The notes beneath the pieces were generated by a model. The model was not told where the DNA came from, made no database searches, and saw only the letters and a program-made list of their open reading frames with translations. The translations under genes and the position numbers were made by a program. Source: Arion vulgaris (Eukaryota; Mollusca; Gastropoda; Stylommatophora; Arionidae). Taken from it: DNA of 64,000 nt. This document shows positions 32,748 through 42,614 of the stretch, one piece after another (the stretch's first letter is position 1; every line of letters starts with the position of its first letter). The DNA is taken from assembly GCA_020796225.1 (NCBI GenBank), contig CM036775.1, positions 11,973,671-12,037,670 on the forward strand, given 5' to 3'.

Positions 32748-32990
32748 TTCTTCTTACGCTCCACAACGATCACTTGTTAACCGCACTGTGTGATTTGTAT
32801 GTGATCTAAGCCTAAGAGCGACTGTACGCTGTGCCAGTTATTCACCTACAAGTAGGTCAGCACATCCGATCTCTGCGCTGCTTTTTATTTACTAGGGTAG
32901 CATACATTAGACGTCTCTTACGACATGCATTGTAGATTGCAGTGGTATTATTCTTTGCTTCACTTGCGGGCCCCGGCACCACACGGGCGA
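32748..32990 (-). mobile_element. SINE-like family C
   Basis: Reads on + from TTCTTACGCTCCACAACGAT to GGGCCCCGGCACCACACGGG. Abuts a second partial copy (32991-33502). Confidence 0.85.
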
Positions 32991-33502
32991 GTCGCCTCTA
33001 ACGACAAGCCTTTTAGGTCGCAGTGATACTATTCTTTGAATGCTGGAGAATGACAGAACAGGATATGTCCAGACTCTCCATCTTTCATACAACTTGTCTG
33101 CGAAAAATCTTACGCGTGTACTGGCCCGACTACTATCTCGAACCAAGAATTGCTTGCACGATGCCAACAAGAGAATATGGACAATATCATCCGAAGACGA
33201 CGCTGGAGATGGATTGGACATGTGATGCGCATGGAGACTTTCTCCGACACGAAAACTGCACTGAGATGGACTCCAGAGGGTAGACGAAAGCGTGGAAGAC
33301 CCAAGACGACCTGGAGGAGAACGATAGAGCAAGAACTGAAGAAATGAATCATAGCTGGAACACAATACAGAGGAAGGCCATGAACAGGGAAGAATGGTGT
33401 TTGTTTGTTGCTGCCCTAAACGCCAAGGGCGTAACAGGCTAAAGAGAGAGAGTAGATACTATTCTTTGCTTCCTTGAGGGCCCGGCACCACACGGTCGAA
33501 AT
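32991..33502 (-). mobile_element. SINE-like family C head, split by LINE R5
   Basis: The head is in two parts: 32991-33038 (GTCGCCTCTAACGACAAGCC, TACTATTCTTTG) and 33455-33502 (TACTATTCTTTGCTTCC, GGGCCCGGCACCACACGG). Confidence 0.82.
33039..33454 (+). pseudogene. LINE family R5, 3' ORF2 fragment, nested
   Basis: Flanked by a perfect 14-bp duplication GATACTATTCTTTG (33025-33038, 33455-33468). Encodes a FHTTCLRKILRVYWPDY block, a frameshift, then RRRRWRWIGHVMRMETF and RRKRGRPKTTWRRTIEQEL with a stop near 33346. The 3' UTR ends in GA repeats. The 416 bp are only the last part of ORF2. Confidence 0.92.
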
Positions 33503-33589
33503 ATATGTATTGTACATAAACTTGTATTTGCTCTTTCTATTATGAAATGTTAAATCTGAAATATTTCAGTTGTAGGTTTAGCGCATCAT

Positions 33590-33701
33590 CATCATCAAGT
33601 AGCTTGTCCCTTCCAGAACGTGGCTACCATGACAATAGGCCTGAAAAACTGTTCTGTGCAAGTTGACCGTCGTCAGCAATAGTCATTCTCAGTTCGTCAA
33701 T
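33590..33701 (-). mobile_element. LINE R4-type 3' end, split by family I
   Basis: CATCATCATCATCAAGTAGC and TTGTCCCTTCCAGAACGTGG. The same 3' end occurs at 45155 and, reversed, after 56975. It continues at 34036-34110 (AACATCTTGCACCCATCTTC) beyond the family I insertion. Confidence 0.6.
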
Positions 33702-34035
33702 CGCCCGAGTGGTTACCAGGGCCCAAATTGGGGTGTAAAGAATATAACCACTGTTACCTGTCACGCATGTCGTAAGAGGCGCTAAGGAGGTGGGCGTGGG
33801 CTAGCTTCCCACACCGTAAAAATACAAGATGGCTGCAGACGGAGAGCGAACCGAGTAAACGCTGGCTGAAACCGGACACATCGCCGAAGGATAAGCACCA
33901 GAGCTCCAAATGGTGCTGAAGATTTGACGTAAAACACACCAATGCTAAGGCTGCATGAATCAGATTTCCACAGGAATATAAATTTATGGGGAGATCTGGT
34001 ACATCGGTCTTGGCGGTGATCGCGCGAGAGAGAGA
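33702..34035 (+). mobile_element. SINE-like family I, full length
   Basis: Flanked by TCGTCAAT (33694-33701, 34036-34043). Starts CGCCCGAGTGGTTACCAGGG, identical to the start of family H for about 90 bp, then a different body from CCACACCGTAAAAATACAAG and a (GA)n tail instead of (AAG)n. 334 bp. Confidence 0.88.
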
Positions 34036-34197
34036 TCGTCAATAACATCTTGCACCCATCTTCTTCTAGGTCTTCCTCATGTTCTTCTTCCATGCATCAT
34101 TCCCTCCAAAATACCTGCCAGGATACTCAGACTATAATAGATGTTTAAGATTCACATTTCTTGTGAATATTGTTCTGTGCTGGATATCTGAATGTTG

Positions 34198-34633
34198 GGG
34201 GCGGGGCGGGTCTCTGAGGCGTAGAGGTTAAGTGATCATCTCTCGTGTCAAAGGTACCAGGTTCGCTCCCTCGTGAAGCCATCTGGATATTTTTCCAGAA
34301 ATACCTGATCTCAGTGTAGGTGAGGTGGAGTTCCTAGTCCTATCGGAGACGGACGATAAAACATAGGTCCCGTGTTTCAATTTGAGCAATTTAAAGAACC
34401 CTTGGCAGGTTAAAAATCGGGAAGAGCAGGCTGGAAAGACGCTGCCCGGGCAAAATTTATTAGAAAAGATTACAAATAAAAGTTCCGACAAAAATATTTT
34501 CTAAATCACATCGAGGGACCCTCTCCGGTGCTACGGAGTTCGTGCACTGCAGCTGAGATCTTCATGTGTAAGAAAGAGATCGGATCACACATGGTTACTC
34601 ACCGAAGTGCAATGATGATAGTCCTATCAATCA
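34198..34633 (+). mobile_element. tRNA-derived SINE, family A, full length
   Basis: Flanked by ATCTGAATGTTG (34186-34197, 34634-34645). A box TGAGGCGTAGAGGTTAAG, B box AGGTTCGCTCCC, body with CTGATCTCAGTGTAGGTGAG, tail ATCAATCA. 436 bp, long for a SINE. Confidence 0.9.
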
Positions 34634-34824
34634 ATCTGAATGTTGAGTATATGTAGCTTGTTGTTGCCTAGTTGGTTATCTATTTCTGCCATATTGATCC
34701 TTTTTGTGGAGTGTGAATTCTTTCTCGTCTTGTTTTTTCCTTCCTCATATCTTCCTTGGAGATAGTGATCGTTTTCTTCTTCTCCTTCGCCCTCTATGAA
34801 TTCATGTGTAGTCAGGGCGTCCAG

Positions 34825-34920
34825 TATGACGCTTCTGGTTGATTTTTGCGTGAAGGCTTGCTTTCATTTTCATCAGTGTCCCTCGCCATTCAGGCGAGCC
34901 TTCTCCGACTTGAGAGGATG
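34825..34920. mobile_element. SINE core-like segment
   Basis: TTGATTTTTGCGTGAAGGC, TCAGTGTCCCTCGCCATTCA, GGCGAGCCTTCTCCGACTT; as at 22080. Confidence 0.65.
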
Positions 34921-35145
34921 AAGCTTGTGATGAATTGTTGAGCTAGATGAATTGTTGAAGCTAGTGATGAATTGTTGAAGCTAGTGATGAATTGTTGAAG
35001 CTAGTGATGAATTGTTGAAGCTAGTGATGAATTGTTGAAGCTAGGGATGAATTGTTGAAGCTAGTGATGAATTGTTGAAGCTAGTGATGAATTGTTGAAG
35101 CTAGTGATGAATTGTTGAAGCTAGTGATGAATTATTGAAGCTAGA
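34919..35145. repeat. 20-bp minisatellite, about 11 copies
   Basis: Unit GATGAATTGTTGAAGCTAGT, nearly invariant; a GTTGAGCTAGAT variant at the first boundary. Confidence 0.97.
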
Positions 35146-35149
35146 TTTG

Positions 35150-35685
35150 GTTTTTATAATACAAAGCTGTTGTGTTATGTGTAGAATGTTTGGCATAGAG
35201 CACACTCCGTCATTGTGTCGCACAGATATACTCAATAGAACACACTCAGAACGTGGACCGTGTGTGTAGAAACCATTTTTTGTACAGCACTGTGTTGCAC
35301 GTGTAGTCTTACACACGCAGACAGACAGACAGACGGTATGTGTGTTGTGTGTATGGATTATTCGTGTGCAGATTGTTTGAGGTCGAGGGGAAAATCCATA
35401 AATTGATTGGTCGTTCCCTTCTGGCCACCACGTGACGGACGAGCAGATATACGCACACGTGTTGTCTGTTCATTGAGAGATGATTGACATGTGTCACCGT
35501 CGTAGATTTACAAGCACATTCCTCTTGCACATTATTTTCCTAGGATAGTTCGATATATTTGTTTGTGTGCTGTGTGTTATATCTCTCTGAAAGCTGTCTT
35601 CAACATGGACGCGTGTGCTGGCCGCCGATTCACATCAGTATTGGTATGTGTCAATATTTCTCTTGTTTCATCATATGTTGTGTCC
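35150..35685. other. No recognisable feature
   Basis: Single-copy-looking, with a short (CAGA)n run near 35320. No coding motif seen. Confidence 0.45.
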
Positions 35686-35689
35686 TATC

Positions 35690-36185
35690 AATAGTATGAG
35701 AAAGTTACTGACATTCAAACAAATTACAAACAGGCTAAAAATGAGAATGACCAAACGCTATATATATCCAATATTAATGTATGGCTCGAAACATGGACAA
35801 TGAACAAGCAGTTAGAAGACAGAATTGATGCATATGAGATGTGGATATATAGAAGAATAGGCAGAGTTTCATGGATAGAAAAACAGACAAATAAACAAGT
35901 TTTAGGAAAACTAGGCATGAAGAAACAATTATTAAGAGAAATAAAATTCAGACAAGTAAAGTATTTTGGGCACATAAAAAGACATGACACCATGATAAAA
36001 CATTTACTAGAGGGAAAGTTGAGGGGGAAGAGCAAGAGGAAGACCGAGAGATAAGTGGGAGGAAACTTTAAGAAATGGACAGGTTACAGTCTGGCAGTGT
36101 GCAACACCAAGTCGAAAGACATGATGCTGGAGATTCATTGCAGCCAACCTTCGATGTGGAGATGGCACCTGATGATGATGTGTCA
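35690..36185 (+). pseudogene. LINE family R4, ORF2 C-terminus
   Basis: Reads KQITNRLKMRMTKRYIYPIL then MYGSKHGQ; frame change; QLEDRIDAYEMWIYRRIGRV, KYFGHIKRHDTMIKHLLEGK, RGKSKRKTER; frame change; GGNFKKWTGYSLAVCNTK. About 95% like 63360-63850 by eye. No RT domain. Confidence 0.85.
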
Positions 36186-36540
36186 TATCTTTATTGTGTT
36201 AGATAGTCCTGTTTTTTTAGTGTTACTGAACGTGTCGTGAAGTCGACAGGCATATGTCTTGCGAGGACATATGTACATAGACTAGATGTGTACGTAAACT
36301 GCGTGCTACAGGAACAGTCAGCATATAGACCTTTACAATCTACTGATTGTAGTTGTTGTTTCGGCCCCCAAGGGAGTACGAGTGTACACTCTTGTGACAA
36401 GCGGTAAAGTTTGTACGCTACACTCCAGGTTGGTGGGTCTCCTGGTGACTTGTTTTTAATAGGATATGGTTTTTAGTCTTACTTTGAAATTACACGTAAC
36501 CATGGACACCAAAAGAGCAGTGTTCAACACAGTTTTTCTT
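36186..36540. other. No recognisable feature
   Basis: No motif or repeat recognised. Confidence 0.45.
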
Positions 36541-36542
36541 AC

Positions 36543-36800
36543 CTTCTTCTTCAAACGCTCCATATCGACCACTTGTCAACCACTCTGTATGATTTGTATG
36601 TGATCTGAGCCTAAGAGCGATTGTACGCTGTGTCAGTTATACGCCTACAATTAGGCCAGCTATCCGATTTCTGCGCTGCTTTTTATTTACTAGGGTAGCA
36701 TCCCTAAAGCCTACATCATTCGCCTCTTACGACATGCAATGTAGGTTGCAGTGGTACTATTCTTTGCTTCCCTTGTGGGCCCCGGTACCACGCAGGCGTT
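36543..36800 (-). mobile_element. SINE-like family C
   Basis: Reads on + from TTCTTCAAACGCTCCATATC to GGCCCCGGTACCACGCAGGC. Confidence 0.87.
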
Positions 36801-36934
36801 TTCTTACCAACTCTGTGCTATCAGTGTCAGACCTGGACACTGACAATATCAATGAGAAAACAAGAATCCAAACGACAGAGATGAAATGTTTACGACAAAT
36901 TCTAAATGTTAGAAGTATTCACAAAATAGATGAG

Positions 36935-37049
36935 ACTGCAGTAAAACTATTTGATTGGCAAAACACGTAATCACAAAGTACTGTAGTTTTACAAATTACA
37001 AAATCAATGACAAAATACAGCAACGTTTCGACCAACAAAGCATTTTCAG
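36935..37049 (-). mobile_element. Penelope terminal region
   Basis: GGCAAAACACGTAATCACAA, GTACTGTAGTTTTACAAATT, ACAGCAACGTTTCGACCAAC. The match stops at AAAGCATTTTCAGCACTGAT, which is where the tandem array starts. Confidence 0.75.
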
Positions 37050-38885
37050 CACTGATTCTCTCTCTCTCTGTCAGCACTGATTCTCTCTGTCAGCACTGAT
37101 TCTCTCTCTGTCAGCACTGATTCTCTCTCTCTCTCAGCACTGATTCTCTCTCTCTCAGCACTGATTCTCTCTCTCAGCACTGATTCTCTCTCTGTCAGCA
37201 CTGATTCTCTCTCTGTCAGCACTGATTCTCTCTCTCTCTGTCAGCACTGATTCTCTCTCTCTGTCAGCACTGATTCTCTCTCTCTCTCTGTCAGCACTGA
37301 TTCTCTGTCTCTCTCTCTGTCAGCACTGATTCTCTCTCTCTCTCTGTCAGCACTGATTCTCACTCTCTCTCTGTCAGCACTGATTCTCTGTCTCTCTCTC
37401 TGTCAGCACTGATTCTCTCTCTGTCAGCACTGATTCTCTCTCTGTCAGCACTGATTCTCTCTCTCTCTCTGTCAGCACTGATTCTCTCTCTCTCTCTCTG
37501 TCAGCACTGATTCTCACTCTCTCTCTGTCAGCACTGATTCTCTGTCTCTCTCTCTGTCAGCACTGATTCTCTCTCTGTCAGCACTGATTCTCTCTCTCTC
37601 TCTGTCAGCACTGATTCTCTCTCTCTGTCAGCACTGATTCTCTCTCTGTCAGCACTGATTCTCTCTCTCTGTCAGCACTGATTCTCTCTCTGTCAGCACT
37701 GATTCTCTCTCTGTCAGCACTGATTCTCACTCTCTGTCAGCACTGATTCTCACTCTCTCTCTCTGTCAGCACTGATTCTCACTCTCTCTCTCTGTCAGCA
37801 CTGATTCTCTCTCTCTCTCTGTCAGCACTGATTCTCACTCTCTCTCTGTCAGCACTGATTCTCTCTCTCTGTCAGCACTGATTCTCTCTCTGTCAGCACT
37901 GATTCTCTCTCTCTGTCAGCACTGATTCTCTCTCTCTCTCTCTCTCTCTCTCTGTCAGCACTGATTCTCACTCTCTCTCTCTGTCAGCACTGATTCTCTG
38001 TCTCTCTCTCTCTGTCAGCACTGATTCTCTCTCTGTCAGCACTGATTCTCTCTCTCTCTGTCAGCACTGATTCTCTCTCTCTGTCAGCACTGATTCTCTC
38101 TCTCTGTCAGCACTGATTCTCTCTCTCTGTCAGCACTGATTCTCTCTCTCTGTCAGCACTGATTCTCTCTCTCTGTCAGCACTGATTCTCTCTCTCTCTC
38201 TCTGTCAGCACTGATTCTCTCTCTGTCAGCACTGATTCTCTGTCTCTCTGTCAGCACTGATTCTCTCTCTGTCAGCACTGATTCTATATATCTCTCTGTC
38301 AACACTGACTATATATCTCTCTGTCAACACTGATTCTCTCTTTCAACACTTTCTCTCGCTCTCTGTCAACACTTTCTGTGTCAAGACTTTCTGTGTCAAC
38401 ACTGATTCTCTCTCTGTCAAACTTACTCTCTCTCTCTGTCAACACTGACTCTCTCTCTCTCTCTGTCAACGCTGATTCTCTCTGTCAGCACTGATTCTCT
38501 CTCTGTCAACACTGATTCTCTGTCAACACTGATTCTCTCTCTGTCAACACTGATTCTTTCTCTCTGTCAACACTGACTCTCTCTAACACTGACTCTTATG
38601 TCAACACTTACTCTCTGTCAACACTGACTCTCTGTCAACACTGATTCTCTCTCTAATTGTGACTCTCTCTGTCAACACTGATTCTCTCTTTCTCTGACTT
38701 TCTCTAACACTGACTCTCTCTGTCAATACCGACTCTCTCTTTCTCTGTCAACACTGACTTTCTCTAACACTTACTCTGTCGACAGTGACTCTCTGTCAAC
38801 ACTGACTTTCTCTGTCAACACCCACTCTCTCTGTCAACACTGATTTTTCTCCCTGTCAACACTGATTCTCTAACAACCCCCCAAC
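37050..38885. repeat. 1.8-kb CAGCACTGATTCTC minisatellite
   Basis: Units are CAGCACTGATTCTC plus a variable (TC)n and TGT, 18 to 40 bp long. The left two thirds are homogeneous (CAGCACTGAT); from about 38285 the unit is CAACACTGAT and decays to the right. Confidence 0.97.
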
Positions 38886-39265
38886 AACAACACTGATGCA
38901 CTATATAATTAAGACTAACAAATATTGATGTTACCTAGCTGAAATCATCTCTGTATAATGCTCATCCTCATGGATACTACTGTCTTGTCAAAATGATATC
39001 ATTTTTTTTTTCTTTTGGACAATGGATTGACACAATTGAGGACAAATTTGACACATTCATTTGATTGTATGCCATGCCATGTCATGTCACTCAGAGGTCA
39101 CTAATTCCCACCAAAAACCTTGCACATTGTACACAAATGTAATAGCAGCATGCGATCTGATTCCCAGCATTTAAGCCTCAATCATATCTCTACATTTTCC
39201 AGTTCACGTACTAATGCTGGCTTTTTCCCACATATGTGTGTACTTTCTGTTAGCATTGCTACTTT
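38886..39265. other. No recognisable feature
   Basis: AT-rich. No exon with clear splice sites and coding bias recognised. Confidence 0.4.
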
Positions 39266-39267
39266 AG

Positions 39268-39492
39268 TTCTCACACGTACTGAGTTCCTGGTAACAGTGG
39301 TACTTTAGCGCTCCCATGTATTGAGTTCCTGGTAGCAGTGGTACTTTAGTTCTCCCATGTACTTTAGTTCTCACGCGTACTGAGTTCCTGACAGCAGTGG
39401 TACTTTAGTTCTCACACGTACTGAGTTCCTGGTAGCAGTGGTATTTTAGTTCTCCTACGTACTGAGTTCCTGACAGCAGTGGTACTTTCCAC
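39268..39492. repeat. ~41-bp minisatellite, about 5 copies
   Basis: Units contain GTACTGAGTTCCTGGTAGCA and GTGGTACTTTAGTTCTCACA. Confidence 0.9.
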
Positions 39493-39569
39493 GTGTGGAT
39501 ACTTTGTTGGCTGGGAATAATATGAGAGACTATGAATGGCAGCAGCTATTTAAGTAGACACGCCCGTGT

Positions 39570-39815
39570 GGAGCCGAGACTAGCAATGGGAGCAAAGAAT
39601 AGCACCACTGCGACCTACAAGGCATGTCATAAGAGGTGACTGAGGTAGGGGTCTATGGAAGCTACCCTAGTAAATAAAAATATAGCAGAAATCGTATGTG
39701 CTGGCCTACTTGTATGTGTATAACTGGCACTATGTACAATTGCTTTTAGGCTCAGATCACATAGAAAACACAAAGAGCGATTTAACAAGTGGTCAACATA
39801 GAGCGTTCGAAGAAG
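39570..39815 (+). mobile_element. SINE-like family C
   Basis: GCAAAGAATAGCACCACTGC, ACAAGGCATGTCATAAGAGG, AATCGTATGTGCTGGCCTAC, tail GAGCGTTCGAAGAAGAAAA. Confidence 0.85.
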
Positions 39816-39879
39816 AAAACGATTATACTAAAGTTCTACAAGTTTTGTTTATCCTAAAAGCGTTTGTTCACTCTCGGAG

Positions 39880-40062
39880 TGTACACAGAGCATGAGAGTG
39901 TACACAGAAAATGAGAGCATACACAGAATGTGAGAGTGCACACAGAAAGTGAGAGCATACACAGAATGTGAGAGTGCACACAGAAAGTGAGAGCATACAC
40001 AGAGCGTGAGAGTGCACACAGAATGTGAGAGTGCACACAGAGCGTGAGAATGTACACAGAAT
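39880..40062. repeat. 19-bp minisatellite, about 9-10 copies
   Basis: Unit ACACAGAATGTGAGAGTGC with TAC/TGC alternation giving a 38-bp dimer. It ends about 60 bp before the splice acceptor of the first visible exon. Confidence 0.93.
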
Positions 40063-40123
40063 GATAAGGAATAATATAATCTCAATGTAACTATGTTCTT
40101 ATTCCTGACGTTTGTTTCCCCAG

Positions 40124-40561
40124 ATGACAGTGACAAGCCAGAAGTGCCTGATCTTGTGGATGTAAATGGCAACCCTCGATCGCTGGACTCAGCCAATTAC
40201 TTTCAGATGCGCCAGTGGCCGAGAGGCAAATCTGACATCACATCACCAGGAAACTTGTCCAGTTATACCCCCATAACAATCCCACATTCTCATATCTCTT
40301 CTGCTAGTGATCCAAACACTGCCTTTGATCGCAAGAAGGAACGCAGGCGTATGAAGCTTGAAAGACTGAAAGGGACACCAGCGGAAGAATACAAAGGTCA
40401 TAGAAAGTTTTCCGATATCAAGGACATTCTGGCTTTTGTGGAAGGCTCCAACACATCTTCATCAAAGACAGAAATTCGATCCACAAAACGTAAACAAGAC
40501 CGACCCCGAAGGAAAGACCACCATCTGAATGGCCCTCTTACATTGGATGATACAGCAGGAG
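40124..40561 (+). CDS. Host gene, internal exon (first one visible)
   Basis: A 438-bp exon with acceptor TTGTTTCCCCAG ending at 40123 and donor G|GTAACT at 40562. It starts two bases into a codon and ends with one base, so both introns are phase 1. The 146 residues begin after DDSDKPEVPDLVDVNGNPRS. They include a basic cluster, RKKERRRMKLERL, then HRKFSDIKDILAFVEG, which looks like a short conserved helix, and a possible nuclear-localisation cluster KRKQDRPRRKDHH. The composition is polar and mostly disordered. I did not recognise the family. Codon use and lack of stops differ clearly from the surrounding repeats. The upstream exon was not found. Immediately after the donor comes a LINE-derived satellite. 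Confidence 0.85.
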
Positions 40562-40611
40562 GTAACTCTTACATATTGTATTACTATTTCACTATTCTTA
40601 TTTTGTTTATT

Positions 40612-42490
40612 AGTAGCAACTGTTATAAGAAGGAGAAGATAGAGATATGTTGGGCATACTTTGAGAAGAAATGTCTGGTTAACTACTGTTATAAGAAGGA
40701 GAAGATAGAGATATGTTGGGCATACTTTGAGAAGAAATGTCTTGTCAACCACTAGTAACAACTGTTATAAGAAGGAGAATATAGAGATATGTTGGGTATA
40801 CCTTGAGAAGAAATGTCTGGTTAACTACTAGTAACAACTGTTATAAGAAGGAGAAGATAGAGATATGTTGGGCATACTTTGAGAAGAAATGTCTGGTCAA
40901 CCACTAGTAACAACTGTTATAAGAAGGAGAAGATGGAGATATGTTGAGCATACCTTGAGAAGAAATGTCTGGTTAACTACTGGTAACAACTGTTATAAGA
41001 AGGAGAAGATAGAGATATGTTGGGCATACTTTGAGAAGAAATGTCTGGTCAACCACTAGTAACAACTGTTATAAGAAGGAGAAGATGGAGATATGTTGAG
41101 CATACCTTGAGAAGAAATGTCTGATCAACCACTAGCAACAACTGTTATAAGAAGGAGAAGATGGAATATGTTGGGTATACATTGAGAAGAATGTCTGGTC
41201 AACTACTAGTAACAACTGTTATAAGAAGGAGAAGATGGAGATATGTTGGGAATACTTTGAGAAGAAATGTCTGGTCAACTACTAGTAACAACTGTTATAA
41301 GAATGAGAAGATGGAGATATGTTGGGTATACTTTGAGAAGAAATGTCTGGTTAACACTAGTAACAACTGTTATAAGAAGGAGAAGATGGAGATATGTTGA
41401 GCATACCTTGAGAAGAAATGTCTGGTTAACTACTGTAACAACTGTTATAAGAAGGAGAAGATAGAGATATGTTGGGCATACTTTGAGAAGAAATGTCTGG
41501 TCAACCACTAGTAACAACTGTTATAAGAAGGAGAAGATGGAGATATGTTGAGCATACCTTGAGAAGAAATGTCTGATCAACCACTAGCAACAACTGTTAT
41601 AAGAAGGAGAAGATGGAGATATGTTGGGTATACATTGAGAAGAAATGTCTTGTCAACTACTAGTAACAACTGTTATAAGAAGGAGAAGATAGAGATATGT
41701 TGGGAATACTTTGAGAAGAAATGTCTGGTCAACTACTAGTAACAACTGTTATAAGAATGAGAAGATGGAGATATGTTGGGTATACTTTGAGAAGAAATGT
41801 CTGGTTAACCACTAGTAACAACTGTTATAAGAAGGAGAAGATGGAGATATGTTGGGTATACATTGAGAAGAAATGTCTGGTCAACCACTAGTAACAACTG
41901 TTATAAGAAGGAGAAGATGGAGATATGTTGGGAATACTTTGAGAAGAAATGTCTGGTCAACTACTAGTAACAACTGTTATAAGAATGAGAAGATGGAGAT
42001 ATGTTGGGTATACTTTGAGAAGAAATGTCTGGTTAACCACTAGTAACAACTGTTATAAGAAGGAGAAGATGGAGATATGTTGGGCATACATTGAGAATAA
42101 ATGATCAAAGAATACCAAAGCAGGCATTGAAGTGAGATACAAAGAGTTCAAGAAGGAGATGATGACCTAGGTAAACCCTGAAACGAGATAGGTGCGACAA
42201 GATGGAAAAACCACAAGAGAAACTCCAGTAGATACATCAACCAACACAGAACGAGAGTTGTTAGCCTAAACACACTGAAATACATTCTTGGAAGAAGATC
42301 GGAGCAATTATGGACATGTACGATGAAGATGATCCTCAAATGAAAAAACCCTAAAATGAAATTTGCTGAGTCAAAAAATATCGGACTCAATTCCATGGAA
42401 AAGATGTAACGAGTTGCCAGGACAGAACGTTACGGATAAACTTCTTGCAGGCTCTATGTAACGTATATCTGTACAAAAGGAATTTATATA
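40612..42490 (+). mobile_element. LINE R2 3' end expanded by a 76-bp satellite
   Basis: Twenty units with ACTGTTATAAGAAGGAGAAG start between 40621 and 42051. Spacing is 76 bp almost throughout (66 for the first; 74 or 75 three times). Each unit equals 10490-10566 of LINE R2 (ATGTCTGGTCAACCACTAG, AGATGGAGATATGTTGG, TTGAGAAGAAATG). After the last unit the normal R2 sequence resumes (ATGATCAAAGAATACCAAAG, GGCTCTATGTAACGTATA). So the array grew inside a LINE copy. The satellite frames (for example RRRRWRYVGNTLRRN) are LINE peptides rotated through all frames. Confidence 0.95.
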
Positions 42491-42610
42491 TATTATGAGA
42501 GTCTATCGCCCGTGTGCTGCCGGGCTCGCAAGGGAGCAAGAGTAGCGGCACTGCGACCTACAAGGCATGTCGTAAGAGGCGACTAAGGTGGGGTTTGGCG
42601 TAGGGCTGGC
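42485..42610 (+). mobile_element. SINE-like head module fused to LINE R1
   Basis: CGCCCGTGTGCTGCCGGGCT, GGCATGTCGTAAGAGGCGAC, then CTGGCTACCCTATCCAGTAG and directly LINE coding sequence. Only the head of a family C-like SINE is present. Confidence 0.65.
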
Positions 42611-42614
42611 TACC

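Noticed and set aside
32907..33365. A 152-codon minus-strand frame
   Set aside because: Antisense of LINE R5 plus SINE head; the plus strand carries the recognisable ORF2 peptide.
37050..40062. Possible CRISPR-like array because of regular short repeats
   Set aside because: Units are contiguous with variable TC filler rather than unique spacers, and the context is eukaryotic.
40124..40561. Assignment of the host gene to a named family such as FAM193
   Set aside because: The KFSDI..ILAF.EG stretch felt familiar, but the C terminus does not look like that family as I know it, and I cannot run a search.
40462..40761. Minus-strand frame overlapping the host exon
   Set aside because: Extends through the satellite on the antisense strand; splice sites and phase support the plus strand.
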